A DNA stretch of 12,126 nucleotides from Bradyrhizobium sp. (GCA_028290305.1 JAQGKC010000086.1:1-12126); one strand, 5' to 3'; shown: positions 1-8,071, numbered from the stretch's first letter. Program-made: numbers and translations. The notes: a model not told the origin generated them from the letters alone.

Positions 1-578
1 TCCTCGGGATCGACCTGGATGCGCACCGAAGGCTTCTGCTGCCCGCTGATCTGGACCTGCGCGACTCCCGGAATCTGGTTGATATGCTGGACGAGCACGT
101 TTTCCGCATAGTCGTCCACAACAGTGATCGGCAAGGAATCCGAATGCACAGCCAGACCGAAAATTGGCGCATCCGCCGGATTGACCTTTCGGTAAGTCGG
201 CGGCGACGGAAGGGTCTTGGGTAGCTGGCCCCCGGCGGCATTGATCGCCGTCTGGATGTCCTGTGCCGCACCGTCGATGTTGCGATTGAGATCGAACTGC
301 ACTGTGATCGAGCTGTTGCCGAGCGTGCTGGACGAGGTCATCTGCGTCACGCCGGGGATCTGTGCGAATTGGCGCTCGAGTGGCGCGGTCACCGACGATG
401 CCATTGTCTCGGGACCGCCGCCGGGAAATTGAGTGTTTACTTGAATGGTTGGGAAATCGACTTGCGGCAGGGGTGCGACCGGCAGCAGCGGATAAGCAAC
501 AGCTCCGACCAACAGGATGCCGGCCATGAGCAGCGAGGTTGCGATCGGCCGTCGAATGAATGGGGTGGAGATGGCCAT
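1..578 (-). CDS. RND efflux permease, MdtB/MdtC type (C-terminus cut off by window edge)
   Basis: Inner-membrane proton-driven RND permease of the hydrophobe/amphiphile class, expected to work with the adaptor encoded just upstream and an outer-membrane channel. I translated 192 residues from the ATG at 578; the rest lies beyond base 1. The start MAISTPFIRRPIATSLLMAG gives the typical FIRRPIAT entry to the first membrane helix, followed by LPVAPLPQVDFPTIQV, then PGGGPETMASSVTAPLERQF and the porter-domain segment PSPPTYRKVNPADAP. These are hallmark stretches of MdtB/MdtC (MuxB/MuxC) and the wider AcrB group. The PLPQVDFP and PTYRK pieces look more MdtC-like, but the place directly after the adaptor is where MdtB sits in Escherichia coli, so I leave the symbol blank. 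The start lies 7 bases after the adaptor stop, with a GAGG ribosome site overlapping that stop, so the two are co-transcribed. Substrate cannot be told from this fragment. Confidence 0.93.
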   Translation of the reverse strand, partial: MAISTPFIRRPIATSLLMAGILLVGAVAYPLLPVAPLPQVDFPTIQVNTQFPGGGPETMASSVTAPLERQFAQIPGVTQMTSSSTLGNSSITVQFDLNRNIDGAAQDIQTAINAAGGQLPKTLPSPPTYRKVNPADAPIFGLAVHSDSLPITVVDDYAENVLVQHINQIPGVAQVQISGQQKPSVRIQVDPE

Positions 579-585
579 GCTTGCC

Positions 586-1734
586 TCACATTCCGCCTAA
601 AACACTGACAGTCTTCGCCCCGGCCTGAACCCGAGTCCCAGGCTGGACCCGGTACTGGCCGCGGACTACGATCTTGTCGCCGGGCTGCAGGCCACTCTCC
701 ACCACCGACGTCCCGTCATTCATTTGCCCGACGCCGACCGGCTGCATCGCCACGGTCGAATCCGGCTTGATGACATAGACGTACATGCCGCTCGGCCCGC
801 GCTGGATCGCTGTCGAGGGCACAGTGACGACTTGCTGCAGCATACGCAGCAGCAGGCGTATATTGATAAATTGGCCTGGCCACAGCGCGTGATCTTCGTT
901 TGGAAAGGTCGCCTTCAGGCGGATGGTTCCTGTGCCCTGATCGATCTGGTTGTCGACGAGACTTAGCGCGCCTTCCCCGATCTGCTGATGATCGGTGCGG
1001 CCTCCCGCAATGACCTTGAGCGGTCCGTTGGCCATTTCCCGGGAGACGTTCCTCAGTTGCTCGGCTGGCAAGCTAAAGATCACCGAGATCGGCTGCAGTT
1101 GGGTGATCATCACCAGTCCATTCGCATCGCTGGCATGGACAATGTTGCCTTGGTCGACAAGGCGGACGCCGGTCCGTCCCGTTAGTGGTGCCGTGACCGT
1201 ACTGTAGGCGAGTTGAGTCTGGGCGCTTTCAATGGCGGCCTGATCGCCTTGAATCGTCGCCTCGAACTGGCGAACCAGCGCGGTCTGCGTGTCCACGCTC
1301 TGCTTCGTGGCAAAGTCATGCAGGTTGATAAAACGCTGCAGATCGCGCTTGGCGTTTTCGAGTTGCGCTTCGTCCTTTGCCTTGACAGCTTTCGCTTGAT
1401 CCAACGCCGCTTGAAATGGCCGCGGATCGATTTGGGCCAGCAAATCGCCGGCCTTGACGTCCTGTCCCTCGGTGAATGCGACTTTGTTGAGCTGACCATC
1501 CACCCTGACCTTTACCACAACGGTGTTGAAGGCCTGGACGGTCCCTAAGCCGGTCAAGTAGACAGGGATGTTCTTTGTTTCTGCCAGTCCTGCGGTCACC
1601 GGAACGGCAGGGACGATAGCAGATGGCGCCTGGCTGGACGCGCTTTTCGCGGGCTGATGCACGACATACCATGCAAGCCCGCATGCTGCGACAACCAGGA
1701 TTGCCGTGCTCAACCAAATCGACCTATGACGCAT
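586..1734 (-). CDS. mdtA: RND efflux periplasmic adaptor, MdtA/MuxA-like (HlyD family)
   Basis: Membrane-fusion protein that bridges an RND permease and an outer-membrane channel across the periplasm. From the ATG at 1734 it has 382 residues. Residues 7-25 form one hydrophobic segment. The barrel-sandwich (lipoyl-like) half-motif VKVRVDGQLNKVAFTEGQDV is followed by KAGDLLAQIDPRPFQAALDQ, a long coiled-coil hairpin rich in Ala, Gln and Lys, the returning half STVTAPLTGRTGVRLVDQGN, and the beta-barrel segment GEGALSLVDNQIDQGTGTIR. All match E. coli MdtA closely. The segment V-A-A-C at residues 15-18 fits a lipobox, so it may be a lipoprotein as AcrA is. The frame stays open to a GTG at 1830 (32 more residues, with no ribosome site in front); I prefer the ATG because the membrane segment follows it directly, although its own ribosome site is also weak. 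It is the first gene of the pump operon. Confidence 0.9.
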   Translation of the reverse strand: MRHRSIWLSTAILVVAACGLAWYVVHQPAKSASSQAPSAIVPAVPVTAGLAETKNIPVYLTGLGTVQAFNTVVVKVRVDGQLNKVAFTEGQDVKAGDLLAQIDPRPFQAALDQAKAVKAKDEAQLENAKRDLQRFINLHDFATKQSVDTQTALVRQFEATIQGDQAAIESAQTQLAYSTVTAPLTGRTGVRLVDQGNIVHASDANGLVMITQLQPISVIFSLPAEQLRNVSREMANGPLKVIAGGRTDHQQIGEGALSLVDNQIDQGTGTIRLKATFPNEDHALWPGQFINIRLLLRMLQQVVTVPSTAIQRGPSGMYVYVIKPDSTVAMQPVGVGQMNDGTSVVESGLQPGDKIVVRGQYRVQPGTRVQAGAKTVSVLGGM

Positions 1735-1838
1735 GGATTTTGCTCGCTTATGTCGGACTATGTTCGCAACAATTTCGCTTCGTGTACGACTATCGGACAG
1801 TGGTCGTCCTTGGTTGTTGAACGTCGGCACGAATGATG

Positions 1839-1859
1839 GCGTGTGGGGTTGAGCTGACC
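1839..1859 (-). promoter_or_regulatory. Upstream element of the mdtA-like operon shared with the czcB-like leader
   Basis: Plus-strand GCGTGTGGGG (1839-1848), five extra bases, then CTGACC (1854-1859), with CGAAT just before (1830-1834). The same three blocks in the same order occur at 8089-8110 in front of the czcB-like gene. It lies about 105 bases upstream of the adaptor ATG. Function is inferred only from recurrence. Confidence 0.35.
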
Positions 1860-1861
1860 GC

Positions 1862-1908
1862 TCACCTGGGAGAGCTAGAGTTCTGCTGCACCCGAGCTCT
1901 CCCGGTGA
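1862..1908. repeat. Long imperfect inverted repeat (hairpin) between the glycine-rich gene and the mdtA-like operon
   Basis: Arms TCACCTGGGAGAGCT (1862-1876) and AGCTCTCCCGGTGA (1895-1908) pair over 14 base pairs with one bulged base (T1867), around an 18-base loop. The stem is GC-rich and stable. On the minus strand, the direction of transcription here, it follows the glycine-rich gene and precedes the adaptor gene. No run of U follows on either strand, so it is not a classic intrinsic terminator. It could be a factor-dependent stop, an RNA-processing or stability hairpin, or a protein-binding palindrome. Confidence 0.6.
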
Positions 1909-1962
1909 ACGCCTGAAGATTGCGAAAGCCGCGCGTCGGCTACTTCCAAATCAGCTCATCAT

Positions 1963-2301
1963 TCAGTAGGCGCAAGTGTACGGCCAGTTGTATGACGAGT
2001 AATACGGGCAACCATAGTCGTAGTTGTAAAAGCCATGGTGTCTTCCATAGGCATAGTGACCTCGGCCAGTGCCGGCCATGCGAGCTCCACCGAAGTGACT
2101 TCCGCCGAAACCTCCCATGTGCGTTCCGCCGAAGTTACCTCCGCCGAAACTGCCCATGTGACCTCCGCCGAAGCCGCCTCCGCTGAAGCCGCCGCCGCCG
2201 TGGCCACCGCCTCCGCCACCGCCTGCCTGTGCACCCGTCGCCAGCAGAGACCCGGCAAGCAGGGCGCTTGCCAATACCATCATCGTTCTTCGACCAGTCA
2301 T
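1963..2301 (-). CDS. Small secreted glycine-rich repeat protein, function unknown
   Basis: A 112-residue protein I cannot assign to a function. The start ATG at 2301 has a good ribosome site (AAAGGA, about 8 bases ahead); the frame is open to 2340 but the extra 13 residues lack such a site. Residues 1-26 form a clear signal peptide (MTGRR, a hydrophobic core, then AQA before the glycine run), so export is expected. The mature part opens with a Gly/His run (27-41), then three tandem 13-residue units, GGFGGGHMGSFGG, GNFGGTHMGGFGG and a decayed SHFGGARMAGTGR (42-80). The tail is Tyr-rich (HYAYGRHHGFYNYDYGCPYY) with two cysteines, C98 and C110, which could form a disulfide in the periplasm. The repeat is also visible in DNA as a 39-base tandem unit. 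Similar Gly-rich, Tyr-tailed exported proteins are common hypotheticals in alphaproteobacteria. His and Tyr content could suit metal binding, but that is speculation. Confidence 0.72.
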   Translation of the reverse strand: MTGRRTMMVLASALLAGSLLATGAQAGGGGGGGHGGGGFSGGGFGGGHMGSFGGGNFGGTHMGGFGGSHFGGARMAGTGRGHYAYGRHHGFYNYDYGCPYYSSYNWPYTCAY

Positions 2302-2445
2302 GTCATTTTCCTTTCGACGGACAGAGCCATCAGTGATCATCGAACTTCTCGCCCTGGGCAGATATGGCCGCCCGGCTCCGAATCGCTAACGGGAAAATTC
2401 GAAGGCGGTAGTCGGAGCAGCCGATCGCACTGAGGACGATGCCGA

Positions 2446-3399
2446 TCAGCGCGCTGGTAGTGCTTCGGTATCCTGGTCAGGCGCAAATGCTTTCGTGGTA
2501 CCAGTCAGACACTCTTGAATAAGATTTCCGAGTATCCCGAATTCGACGCTGCGCGCGGATGTCGGCCGCCAGGCCAGGACCAGTGTCCGGAACGGCTTGT
2601 CTGGGGAGAGCGGCCGAATCGCAACATTGCGAGTTGAAGCGAGTTCGGAATCCACCGCGATCTGCGGCATTAGCGTGATGCCAAGGTCCGCGGCCACCAT
2701 CTGGACAAGCGTTCGCAGACTGGTGGCTTGGAAGACCTCATTGCGAACTGGATCCACGATCCGACATGCCTGCAGTGAATGGCTGCGCAGGCAATGTCCG
2801 TCCTCGATCAGGAGCAGCTGCTCGCGGGCTAGGTCATTACGGCTCACCACCTTGTGATGGCCAAGAGGATGGTTGCGCGGCATCGCTACAACGATTGGGT
2901 CTTCCATGATTTCCATCGCCTCGACATCTCCAAGTTCGTAGGGAACGGCCACCAGCAAAATGTCGAGCTCTCCTCCAGCTAGCTTGTCCAACAGAACTGC
3001 AGTCGGAGCCTCCCGCACGTACAGCTTGAGCTTCGGCAGCGCAGCGCCCAGATGCGACAGCAGCGAGGGCAGGACATACGGACCGACTGTCGGGATTACC
3101 CCGAACCGGAGCGGCCCAGACAATGGCTCCTGCGCATTGCGGGCCAACCCGACCAGTTCCTCGGCGTCGACCAGCAGGCGCTGGGCGCGCGTCGCGATCT
3201 CCTTCCCCAGGGGCGTCGGCATAACGTTGCGATGGCTGCGCTCAAACAGCGTGGTGCCCAGTCGTATCTCGAGCTCCTTGATCCCTCCACTGAGCGTTGA
3301 CTGCGTGACGGCACAACGTTCCGCGGCGCGGCCGAAATGGCCTTGCTCAGCCAGAGCGCACAGAAAGCGGAGTTGTTGAAGACTGGGTAAAGTGACCAT
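2446..3399 (-). CDS. oxyR: OxyR, LysR-family hydrogen-peroxide-sensing regulator
   Basis: Cytoplasmic DNA-binding regulator that in the known family switches on peroxide-defence genes when a cysteine pair is oxidised. From the ATG at 3399 it has 317 residues, near the family length. The winged helix-turn-helix is at residues 5-60, with FGRAAERCAVTQSTLSGGIK matching the OxyR recognition helix, followed by the linker and substrate-like domain (GPLRFGVIPTVGPYVLPSLL). The diagnostic signature EDGHCLRSHSLQAC places Cys203 and Cys212 with the same eight-residue spacing as the peroxidatic C199 and C208 of E. coli OxyR; TSLRTLVQMVAADLGITLMP follows as in OxyR. The frame is open to an ATG at 3522 that overlaps the upstream pump gene by four bases (ATGA); the extra 41 residues are unlike OxyR, so I chose the internal start. 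The 119-base gap behind the pump gene leaves room for its own promoter. No katG or ahpCF is beside it. Confidence 0.9.
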   Translation of the reverse strand: MVTLPSLQQLRFLCALAEQGHFGRAAERCAVTQSTLSGGIKELEIRLGTTLFERSHRNVMPTPLGKEIATRAQRLLVDAEELVGLARNAQEPLSGPLRFGVIPTVGPYVLPSLLSHLGAALPKLKLYVREAPTAVLLDKLAGGELDILLVAVPYELGDVEAMEIMEDPIVVAMPRNHPLGHHKVVSRNDLAREQLLLIEDGHCLRSHSLQACRIVDPVRNEVFQATSLRTLVQMVAADLGITLMPQIAVDSELASTRNVAIRPLSPDKPFRTLVLAWRPTSARSVEFGILGNLIQECLTGTTKAFAPDQDTEALPAR

Positions 3400-3518
3400 C
3401 GGAAAGTCCAATAAGGGGCCGCTCCCGACCATTGATCCGGAAATCGGGGCAGCGACTGCCGCACCTGTCGGGATTAACACTCGGCAATGGCATATGTCGG
3501 CGTCGCAACGCACCGTTG

Positions 3519-6500
3519 TCATTCGGCGTCGGTCCCGACGCCTCTTGGGCGCTTATTCACACGTATCAAGGAAGCCTCGAACCCGAGAGAGATCACACGC
3601 CCGGGGCGATCCACGCCCTTGAGCGGAGCAGGCTGGCTGCCTCGCCATAGGGACGGGAGCTGAAAACCGGTCACGAAGGGATAGATCGCCGGCAGCACGA
3701 CCAGGGTGAGGACCGTTGCCGAGACTAGTCCGCCTATCACCACCGTAGCGAGCGGACGCTGAACCTCTGCGCCAGCGCTCGTTGATAGCGCCATGGGCAG
3801 GAAGCCCAGCATCGCCACCAGCGCCGTCGTCATCACGGGACGCAATCGCATCTTGGCGCCACGCACCGCCGCTTCACGGGCACCCACGCCGCTCGCTTCG
3901 ATGTCGCGAATATAGCTCGTCAGCACCACCCCGTTGAGGACCGCGATGCCGAAAGTGGCGATGAAACCGATCGCCGCCGAGATCGAGAAGGGCATGTCGC
4001 GCAGGAACAGGGCGATGATGCCGCCGGTCGCCGCAATGGGCACGTTGAGGAAGATCAGCCCGGCCAGCCGGATGTCGGCGAACATCACGATCAGGAGCAC
4101 CAGGATGGCCACCATTGCCGCCGGTACAACGACCGACAGGCGTGCTGTCGCTTGCTGCAGGTTCTGATACTGGCCACTCCACGTCAGCGAGTAGCGCGGC
4201 GGCAACTTGACCTGCTGTTTTACGGCAGCCTGCGCCGCATCGACGAAGCTCTGCACATCGCGTCCGCGCACGTTGGTCTGAACCGAGATCCGTCGCTGCA
4301 GCCGGTCGCGGCTGATCTGCGCGGGGCCCGAGGCGACCTCGACTGAAGCGACGAGCGACAGCGGCACAGGCGCCTTGCCGTTGCTTCCGACCGGCAGATT
4401 GCGGATCCGGTCGATTTCGCTGCGGTCCTCAGCGGCCAAACGCGCGACGATGTCGGTGATCGAGTTGTCGCCGCCATAGACCATGCCAGCGGTTCGGCCG
4501 CCAATGCTCTCGACGACGTCGAGGATATCGCTGACATTGACGCCGTAGCGGGCGGCCGCGGCGCGGTCGATCTGCACCGACAGCGCCGGCTGACCGGCTT
4601 GTTGCTCCGCCTTCACGTCCGCCGCTCCGGCAACGCCTCCGACCACCCGCGCGATCGAGTCGGCCTTGTCCTTCAGGACGTTGAGGTCGTCCCCGTAGAG
4701 ACTGATCGCCACGTCCCCGCGCACACCCTGCAACGCGTCGTCCATGCGCATCTGAATCGGTTGCGAGAATGAATAGGCGACGCCCCGCACCTCGTCCTTC
4801 AGCCGCTTCTCGAAGGCCGCGACCAGGTCGTCCTGGGTGTGGGCAGTCGTCCAGCTCGACGGGTCGGCGAGAGTGATGAAGCTGTCTGTCGACTCAACGC
4901 CCATGGGGTCGGTCGGAATCTCAGCACTTCCCGTCAGCGAGACCACCCTCTTCACCTCGGGGAAGCTCTTCAGCACCGTTTCAATGCGCTTCACGACATT
5001 GAGGGTGGCATCGAGGTTGATGCCCGGCAGTTTCTCCGATGTGACGACGATCGAGCCCTCGGACAGCTTCGGCAGGAATTCGCCGCCCAGGCGCGTGGCG
5101 AGCAGGCAGCTGCCGCCGAACAGAGCCAACGTCAGCAGGACGGTGAGGCCGGGCCGGCGCTCCGCCGCCTTGAGGATCGGCAAGTAGAGGCGGCGCAGCC
5201 AGTGGACAAGGCGCGTCTCGTGCTCCCCTATGCCGGAGCCAGACAGAGCGATCGCCGCGAGCGCAGGCATCACCGTCATGGTCAATAGCAGCGCGCTCGA
5301 CAAAGCCAGGATCACCGTCAGCGCCATCGGCCGGAACATCTTGCCGGCGACCCCGTCCAGCGCGAGGACCGGCAGGTAGACCAAGATGATGATGGCGACC
5401 GCGAACAGGATGGGCCGCGCCACCTTCGCGGTGGCGTCCCGGATTACTTCCTCGGCCGGGCGCCATGGCTGGGAGCCCCGGGCGCTCAGCACGTTTTCGA
5501 TCAACACGACCGATCCGTCCACGATGAGGCCGAAATCGATGGCACCCAGGCTCATGAGGTTTCCAGAAAGCCCAAGAAAGCGCATGCCGGCGAATGCCAT
5601 CAGCATTGAGAGCGGAATCGCCGCCGCCACGAGAAGGCCGGCGCGCAGGTTGCCAAGCAACAGGAGCAGCACGACCACGACCAGTGCCGCGCCCTCGACG
5701 AGGTTATGCGTCACGGTGTGAATTGTGCGTTCCACGAGCGCGCTGCGGTCGTAGTAGGGCTTAATCTCGACGCCTGGCGGTAGCTGCGGGCCCAGTTCCT
5801 CGACCGTTTTCTTGACGCGTTGGACCACGGCGCTGGCGTTCTCGCCGACCCGCATCATCACGACGCCGACGATCGTCTCACCCGCTGCGTCGTGGGTCAC
5901 CGCCCCGAGCCGGACTCTGGGAGCCTCCACTACCCCCCCGAGCGTCGCGATAGTGACCGGAATGCCGCCCGCCGCCGTTGTCACAACGATGTTGGCGATG
6001 TCGTCGGGTCCCTTCGCTAGTCCGATGCCACGAATCACTTCCTGCTGGTCGTTGTGCTCAATGTAGGCACCGCCGCGGGCGGCGTTGTTTTGGCCGAGGG
6101 CGTTATAGACCTGGGCCATTGTTACGCCGTAGCGGCGCAGGGCCTCGGCCGAAACCTGAACCTCGTAGGTGGGCATTTGACCGCCGTAGATGTTCACGTC
6201 CGCCACCCCGGGCGTCAATTTGAGCTTGGACGCGACGGTCCATTGCAGCAGGCGCCGCAGTGCCATCGGCGAATAGCCCGCTCCGCGTATCTCGAACTGA
6301 TAGACCTCGCCAAGGCCAGTCGACATCGGCCCCATCTGCGGTTCTCCGACGCCCGTAGGCATCATCGTGCGAGCCTGCGGCAACCGCTGGAATACCTCGG
6401 AGCGCGCCTCCGTGATCGGGACCGTGTCGTCGAAGGTAATGTATACGGCCGAGACGCCATAGCGTGACGTCGAGCGCACGCGAGTAAGCCCGGGCGCGCC

Positions 6501-6719
6501 CGCCATAGCGTTCTCGATGGGAAAGCTGACCAGTTGCTCGACTTCCGACGGCCCGAGGCCTGGTGAGACGGTGAGGACCATCACTTGCTTGGGCGAGATG
6601 TCCGGAACGGCGTCGATCGACAGACCGCGCAGACTGACGAGACCGCCGGCCGCGCCCACGAGTGCGATCACGAGGATCAGCCAGCGCCAACGTATCAAAA
6701 GTGCAAACCATATCGTCAT
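3519..6719 (-). CDS. czcA: Heavy-metal RND efflux permease, CzcA-like
   Basis: Inner-membrane proton-driven pump of the HME-RND family, exporting metal cations from the periplasm or cytoplasm. At 1066 residues it has normal family length. Residues 1-33 give the first membrane helix and IDAVPDISPKQVMVLT, typical of CzcA/CusA. The proton-relay motif AIDFGLIVDGSVVLIEN in the fourth membrane helix carries D395, D401 and E408, matching D402, D408 and E415 of CzcA. CusA-type copper/silver pumps instead have AIAVGAMVD, so divalent cations (Zn, Co, Cd or Ni) are more likely; the exact ion is not readable. PYYDRSALVERTIHTVTHNL (321-340) and the late segment GVGAREAAVRGAKMRLRPVM are further family hallmarks. 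The gene starts 7 bases after the adaptor stop with GAGG overlapping that stop, so the two form an operon. The stop overlaps a possible far-upstream oxyR ATG by four bases. Confidence 0.93.
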   Translation of the reverse strand: MTIWFALLIRWRWLILVIALVGAAGGLVSLRGLSIDAVPDISPKQVMVLTVSPGLGPSEVEQLVSFPIENAMAGAPGLTRVRSTSRYGVSAVYITFDDTVPITEARSEVFQRLPQARTMMPTGVGEPQMGPMSTGLGEVYQFEIRGAGYSPMALRRLLQWTVASKLKLTPGVADVNIYGGQMPTYEVQVSAEALRRYGVTMAQVYNALGQNNAARGGAYIEHNDQQEVIRGIGLAKGPDDIANIVVTTAAGGIPVTIATLGGVVEAPRVRLGAVTHDAAGETIVGVVMMRVGENASAVVQRVKKTVEELGPQLPPGVEIKPYYDRSALVERTIHTVTHNLVEGAALVVVVLLLLLGNLRAGLLVAAAIPLSMLMAFAGMRFLGLSGNLMSLGAIDFGLIVDGSVVLIENVLSARGSQPWRPAEEVIRDATAKVARPILFAVAIIILVYLPVLALDGVAGKMFRPMALTVILALSSALLLTMTVMPALAAIALSGSGIGEHETRLVHWLRRLYLPILKAAERRPGLTVLLTLALFGGSCLLATRLGGEFLPKLSEGSIVVTSEKLPGINLDATLNVVKRIETVLKSFPEVKRVVSLTGSAEIPTDPMGVESTDSFITLADPSSWTTAHTQDDLVAAFEKRLKDEVRGVAYSFSQPIQMRMDDALQGVRGDVAISLYGDDLNVLKDKADSIARVVGGVAGAADVKAEQQAGQPALSVQIDRAAAARYGVNVSDILDVVESIGGRTAGMVYGGDNSITDIVARLAAEDRSEIDRIRNLPVGSNGKAPVPLSLVASVEVASGPAQISRDRLQRRISVQTNVRGRDVQSFVDAAQAAVKQQVKLPPRYSLTWSGQYQNLQQATARLSVVVPAAMVAILVLLIVMFADIRLAGLIFLNVPIAATGGIIALFLRDMPFSISAAIGFIATFGIAVLNGVVLTSYIRDIEASGVGAREAAVRGAKMRLRPVMTTALVAMLGFLPMALSTSAGAEVQRPLATVVIGGLVSATVLTLVVLPAIYPFVTGFQLPSLWRGSQPAPLKGVDRPGRVISLGFEASLIRVNKRPRGVGTDAE

Positions 6720-6726
6720 GAGCGCC

Positions 6727-8058
6727 TCAATCCGTCGAGCCGAGAAGGCTATCCAGGAGGATGGCCTTCAAACCAAAACTGCCTTGCGTCACTACCGTCT
6801 CGCCCGCCGAAATTCCGGCCTTCACCTCGACCCAGTCGGAGCGCTGGGTGCCGAGGCTCAGGTCGCGTCGCTCGAACCGGTCGTCTGCCGTGCGCACGAA
6901 CGCGATGGAGCCGGCCTCGGTCTGCTGGACTGCGGAAGCCGGGATCGTGACGCCCTCGCGTCCAAGATCGGCCGCGATTTCGACCGAGACGAACATGTTG
7001 GCGCGCAGCAGATCGCCTGGATTGGCGATCTCAATTCGAGCGGGCGCGGTGTTGCTCGCAGCGTCGAGCGCGGCGTTGATCGAACGCACTCGCCCCTCGA
7101 AGCGCGGATGTTCGGCGATGGGCGCCTCGACGGTTGCCTGGTCCCCGGCTGCCACACTGGAAATGTCGTTGCCGTAAAGATTGGCTAGAACCAGAATCTG
7201 CGACGGATCGGCCACCGTGAAGGCGTCGCGGTTGGTGTCCACCATCTCGCCAACGGTAATGTCGGCGCGGGTGACCACGCCCGCAATCGGCGAGACGATG
7301 GCGCTCGTACCCGCGGCAGCACCGAGAGCCGGGGCGAGGCGATCATACTGGGCCCGGTACATCTCGACCTGCGCCTGAGCCGACTTTACCGTAGCCTGCG
7401 CCTTCGCAAGGTCGACCTGCCGCCGCTCGACTTCGGTCTGCGTGACGGCACCATTTCTGACGAGATCAGTGCCGCGCGCCAGGTTGAGCTCGGCAATTTT
7501 TTCGGTGGCCTGCGCTTCGCCGAGGCTGGCCTGGGCTGCCGCCAAACCGTTGCGCGCATCGAGTACTCCCGCTGCATCGATCGTGGCCAAGATCTCGCCG
7601 GCCGTGACGCGATCTCCCGGCTGGACCGAGAGGCTGAGCACGCGCCCTTGCGTGCGCGGTCTCAGATGCGTGACGCGCCGCTCGTCGAAGGCGACGCTGC
7701 CGGGTACGCGCACGCGCACGATGATCTGGCGGATCTCGGCCTGCCGAAAGGCGAGGCCGAGCTGCTGCTGTCCTTCAACATTGAGCTTGACGGTATTGCT
7801 ACCTTTGGCTTCGCCAGGGATCGCATCTGGAGCTGGCGCCGCGGAAGTCCCCGTCGCAGTTTGCGTGCCGAGGCCAATCGTAGCAAGCAGCGGCTCGAGG
7901 TGAGGTCGAAAGGCCCCGCCATACCACCAGCCCGCGATGCCGAGAGCCGCGCAGACGACTACAATCGAACGCCAGCCTAGGGATCTAGCTCTGGCCCCGC
8001 CACTAGAGGCGTCATCTGCCTGTGCCGGCAGGTGCACGTTTGCATCAATTGCGCTCAC
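6727..8058 (-). CDS. czcB: Heavy-metal RND periplasmic adaptor, CzcB/CusB-like
   Basis: Membrane-fusion partner of the downstream metal permease. The frame is open to an ATG at 8088, but a strong ribosome site (AAGGAGA, 8 bases ahead) points to the GTG at 8058, giving 443 residues. A 30-residue cytoplasmic lead is followed by one membrane helix (about 30-47), an Ala/Pro-rich linker, and the barrel-sandwich half THLRPRTQGRVLSLSVQPGD (130-149) with AGEILATIDAAGVLDARNGL. A coiled-coil hairpin (about 170-240), the returning half SAIVSPIAGVVTRADITVGE, and barrel and membrane-proximal domains ending in GETVVTQGSFGLKAILLDSL complete the protein. The order and motifs fit CzcB/CusB/CnrB adaptors. It lacks the Met-rich metal-handoff lead of CusB and any His-rich stretch, so it gives no direct ion clue. 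No CzcC-type outer-membrane gene is next to it; a channel must come from elsewhere. Two direct-repeat boxes lie 45-96 bases upstream. Confidence 0.9.
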   Translation of the reverse strand: MSAIDANVHLPAQADDASSGGARARSLGWRSIVVVCAALGIAGWWYGGAFRPHLEPLLATIGLGTQTATGTSAAPAPDAIPGEAKGSNTVKLNVEGQQQLGLAFRQAEIRQIIVRVRVPGSVAFDERRVTHLRPRTQGRVLSLSVQPGDRVTAGEILATIDAAGVLDARNGLAAAQASLGEAQATEKIAELNLARGTDLVRNGAVTQTEVERRQVDLAKAQATVKSAQAQVEMYRAQYDRLAPALGAAAGTSAIVSPIAGVVTRADITVGEMVDTNRDAFTVADPSQILVLANLYGNDISSVAAGDQATVEAPIAEHPRFEGRVRSINAALDAASNTAPARIEIANPGDLLRANMFVSVEIAADLGREGVTIPASAVQQTEAGSIAFVRTADDRFERRDLSLGTQRSDWVEVKAGISAGETVVTQGSFGLKAILLDSLLGSTD

Positions 8059-8066
8059 TGTGATGT

Positions 8067-8071
8067 CTCCT
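8067..8071 (-). promoter_or_regulatory. Ribosome binding site that sets the GTG start of the czcB-like gene
   Basis: Minus-strand AGGAG (within CAAGGAGA) lies 8 bases ahead of the GTG at 8058. The in-frame ATG at 8088 has no such site, and this ribosome site would fall inside its coding sequence. This decides the start. Confidence 0.75.

Noticed and set aside
2088..2200. Regularly spaced CCGCCGAA repeats that could suggest a CRISPR-like array
   Set aside because: They are in-frame codon repeats for Gly-Phe-Gly-Gly units inside a gene, with no unique spacers.
2035..2433. Plus-strand frame with repeated SAEVTSAE-type units
   Set aside because: The repeats are the mirror image of the glycine-rich gene's 39-base unit; the minus frame has the signal peptide and ribosome site.
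6517..7188. Open plus-strand frame of 223 codons
   Set aside because: It lies antisense across the czcA/czcB junction, whose minus-strand proteins are clearly recognisable. The translation has no family resemblance; high GC keeps antisense frames open.
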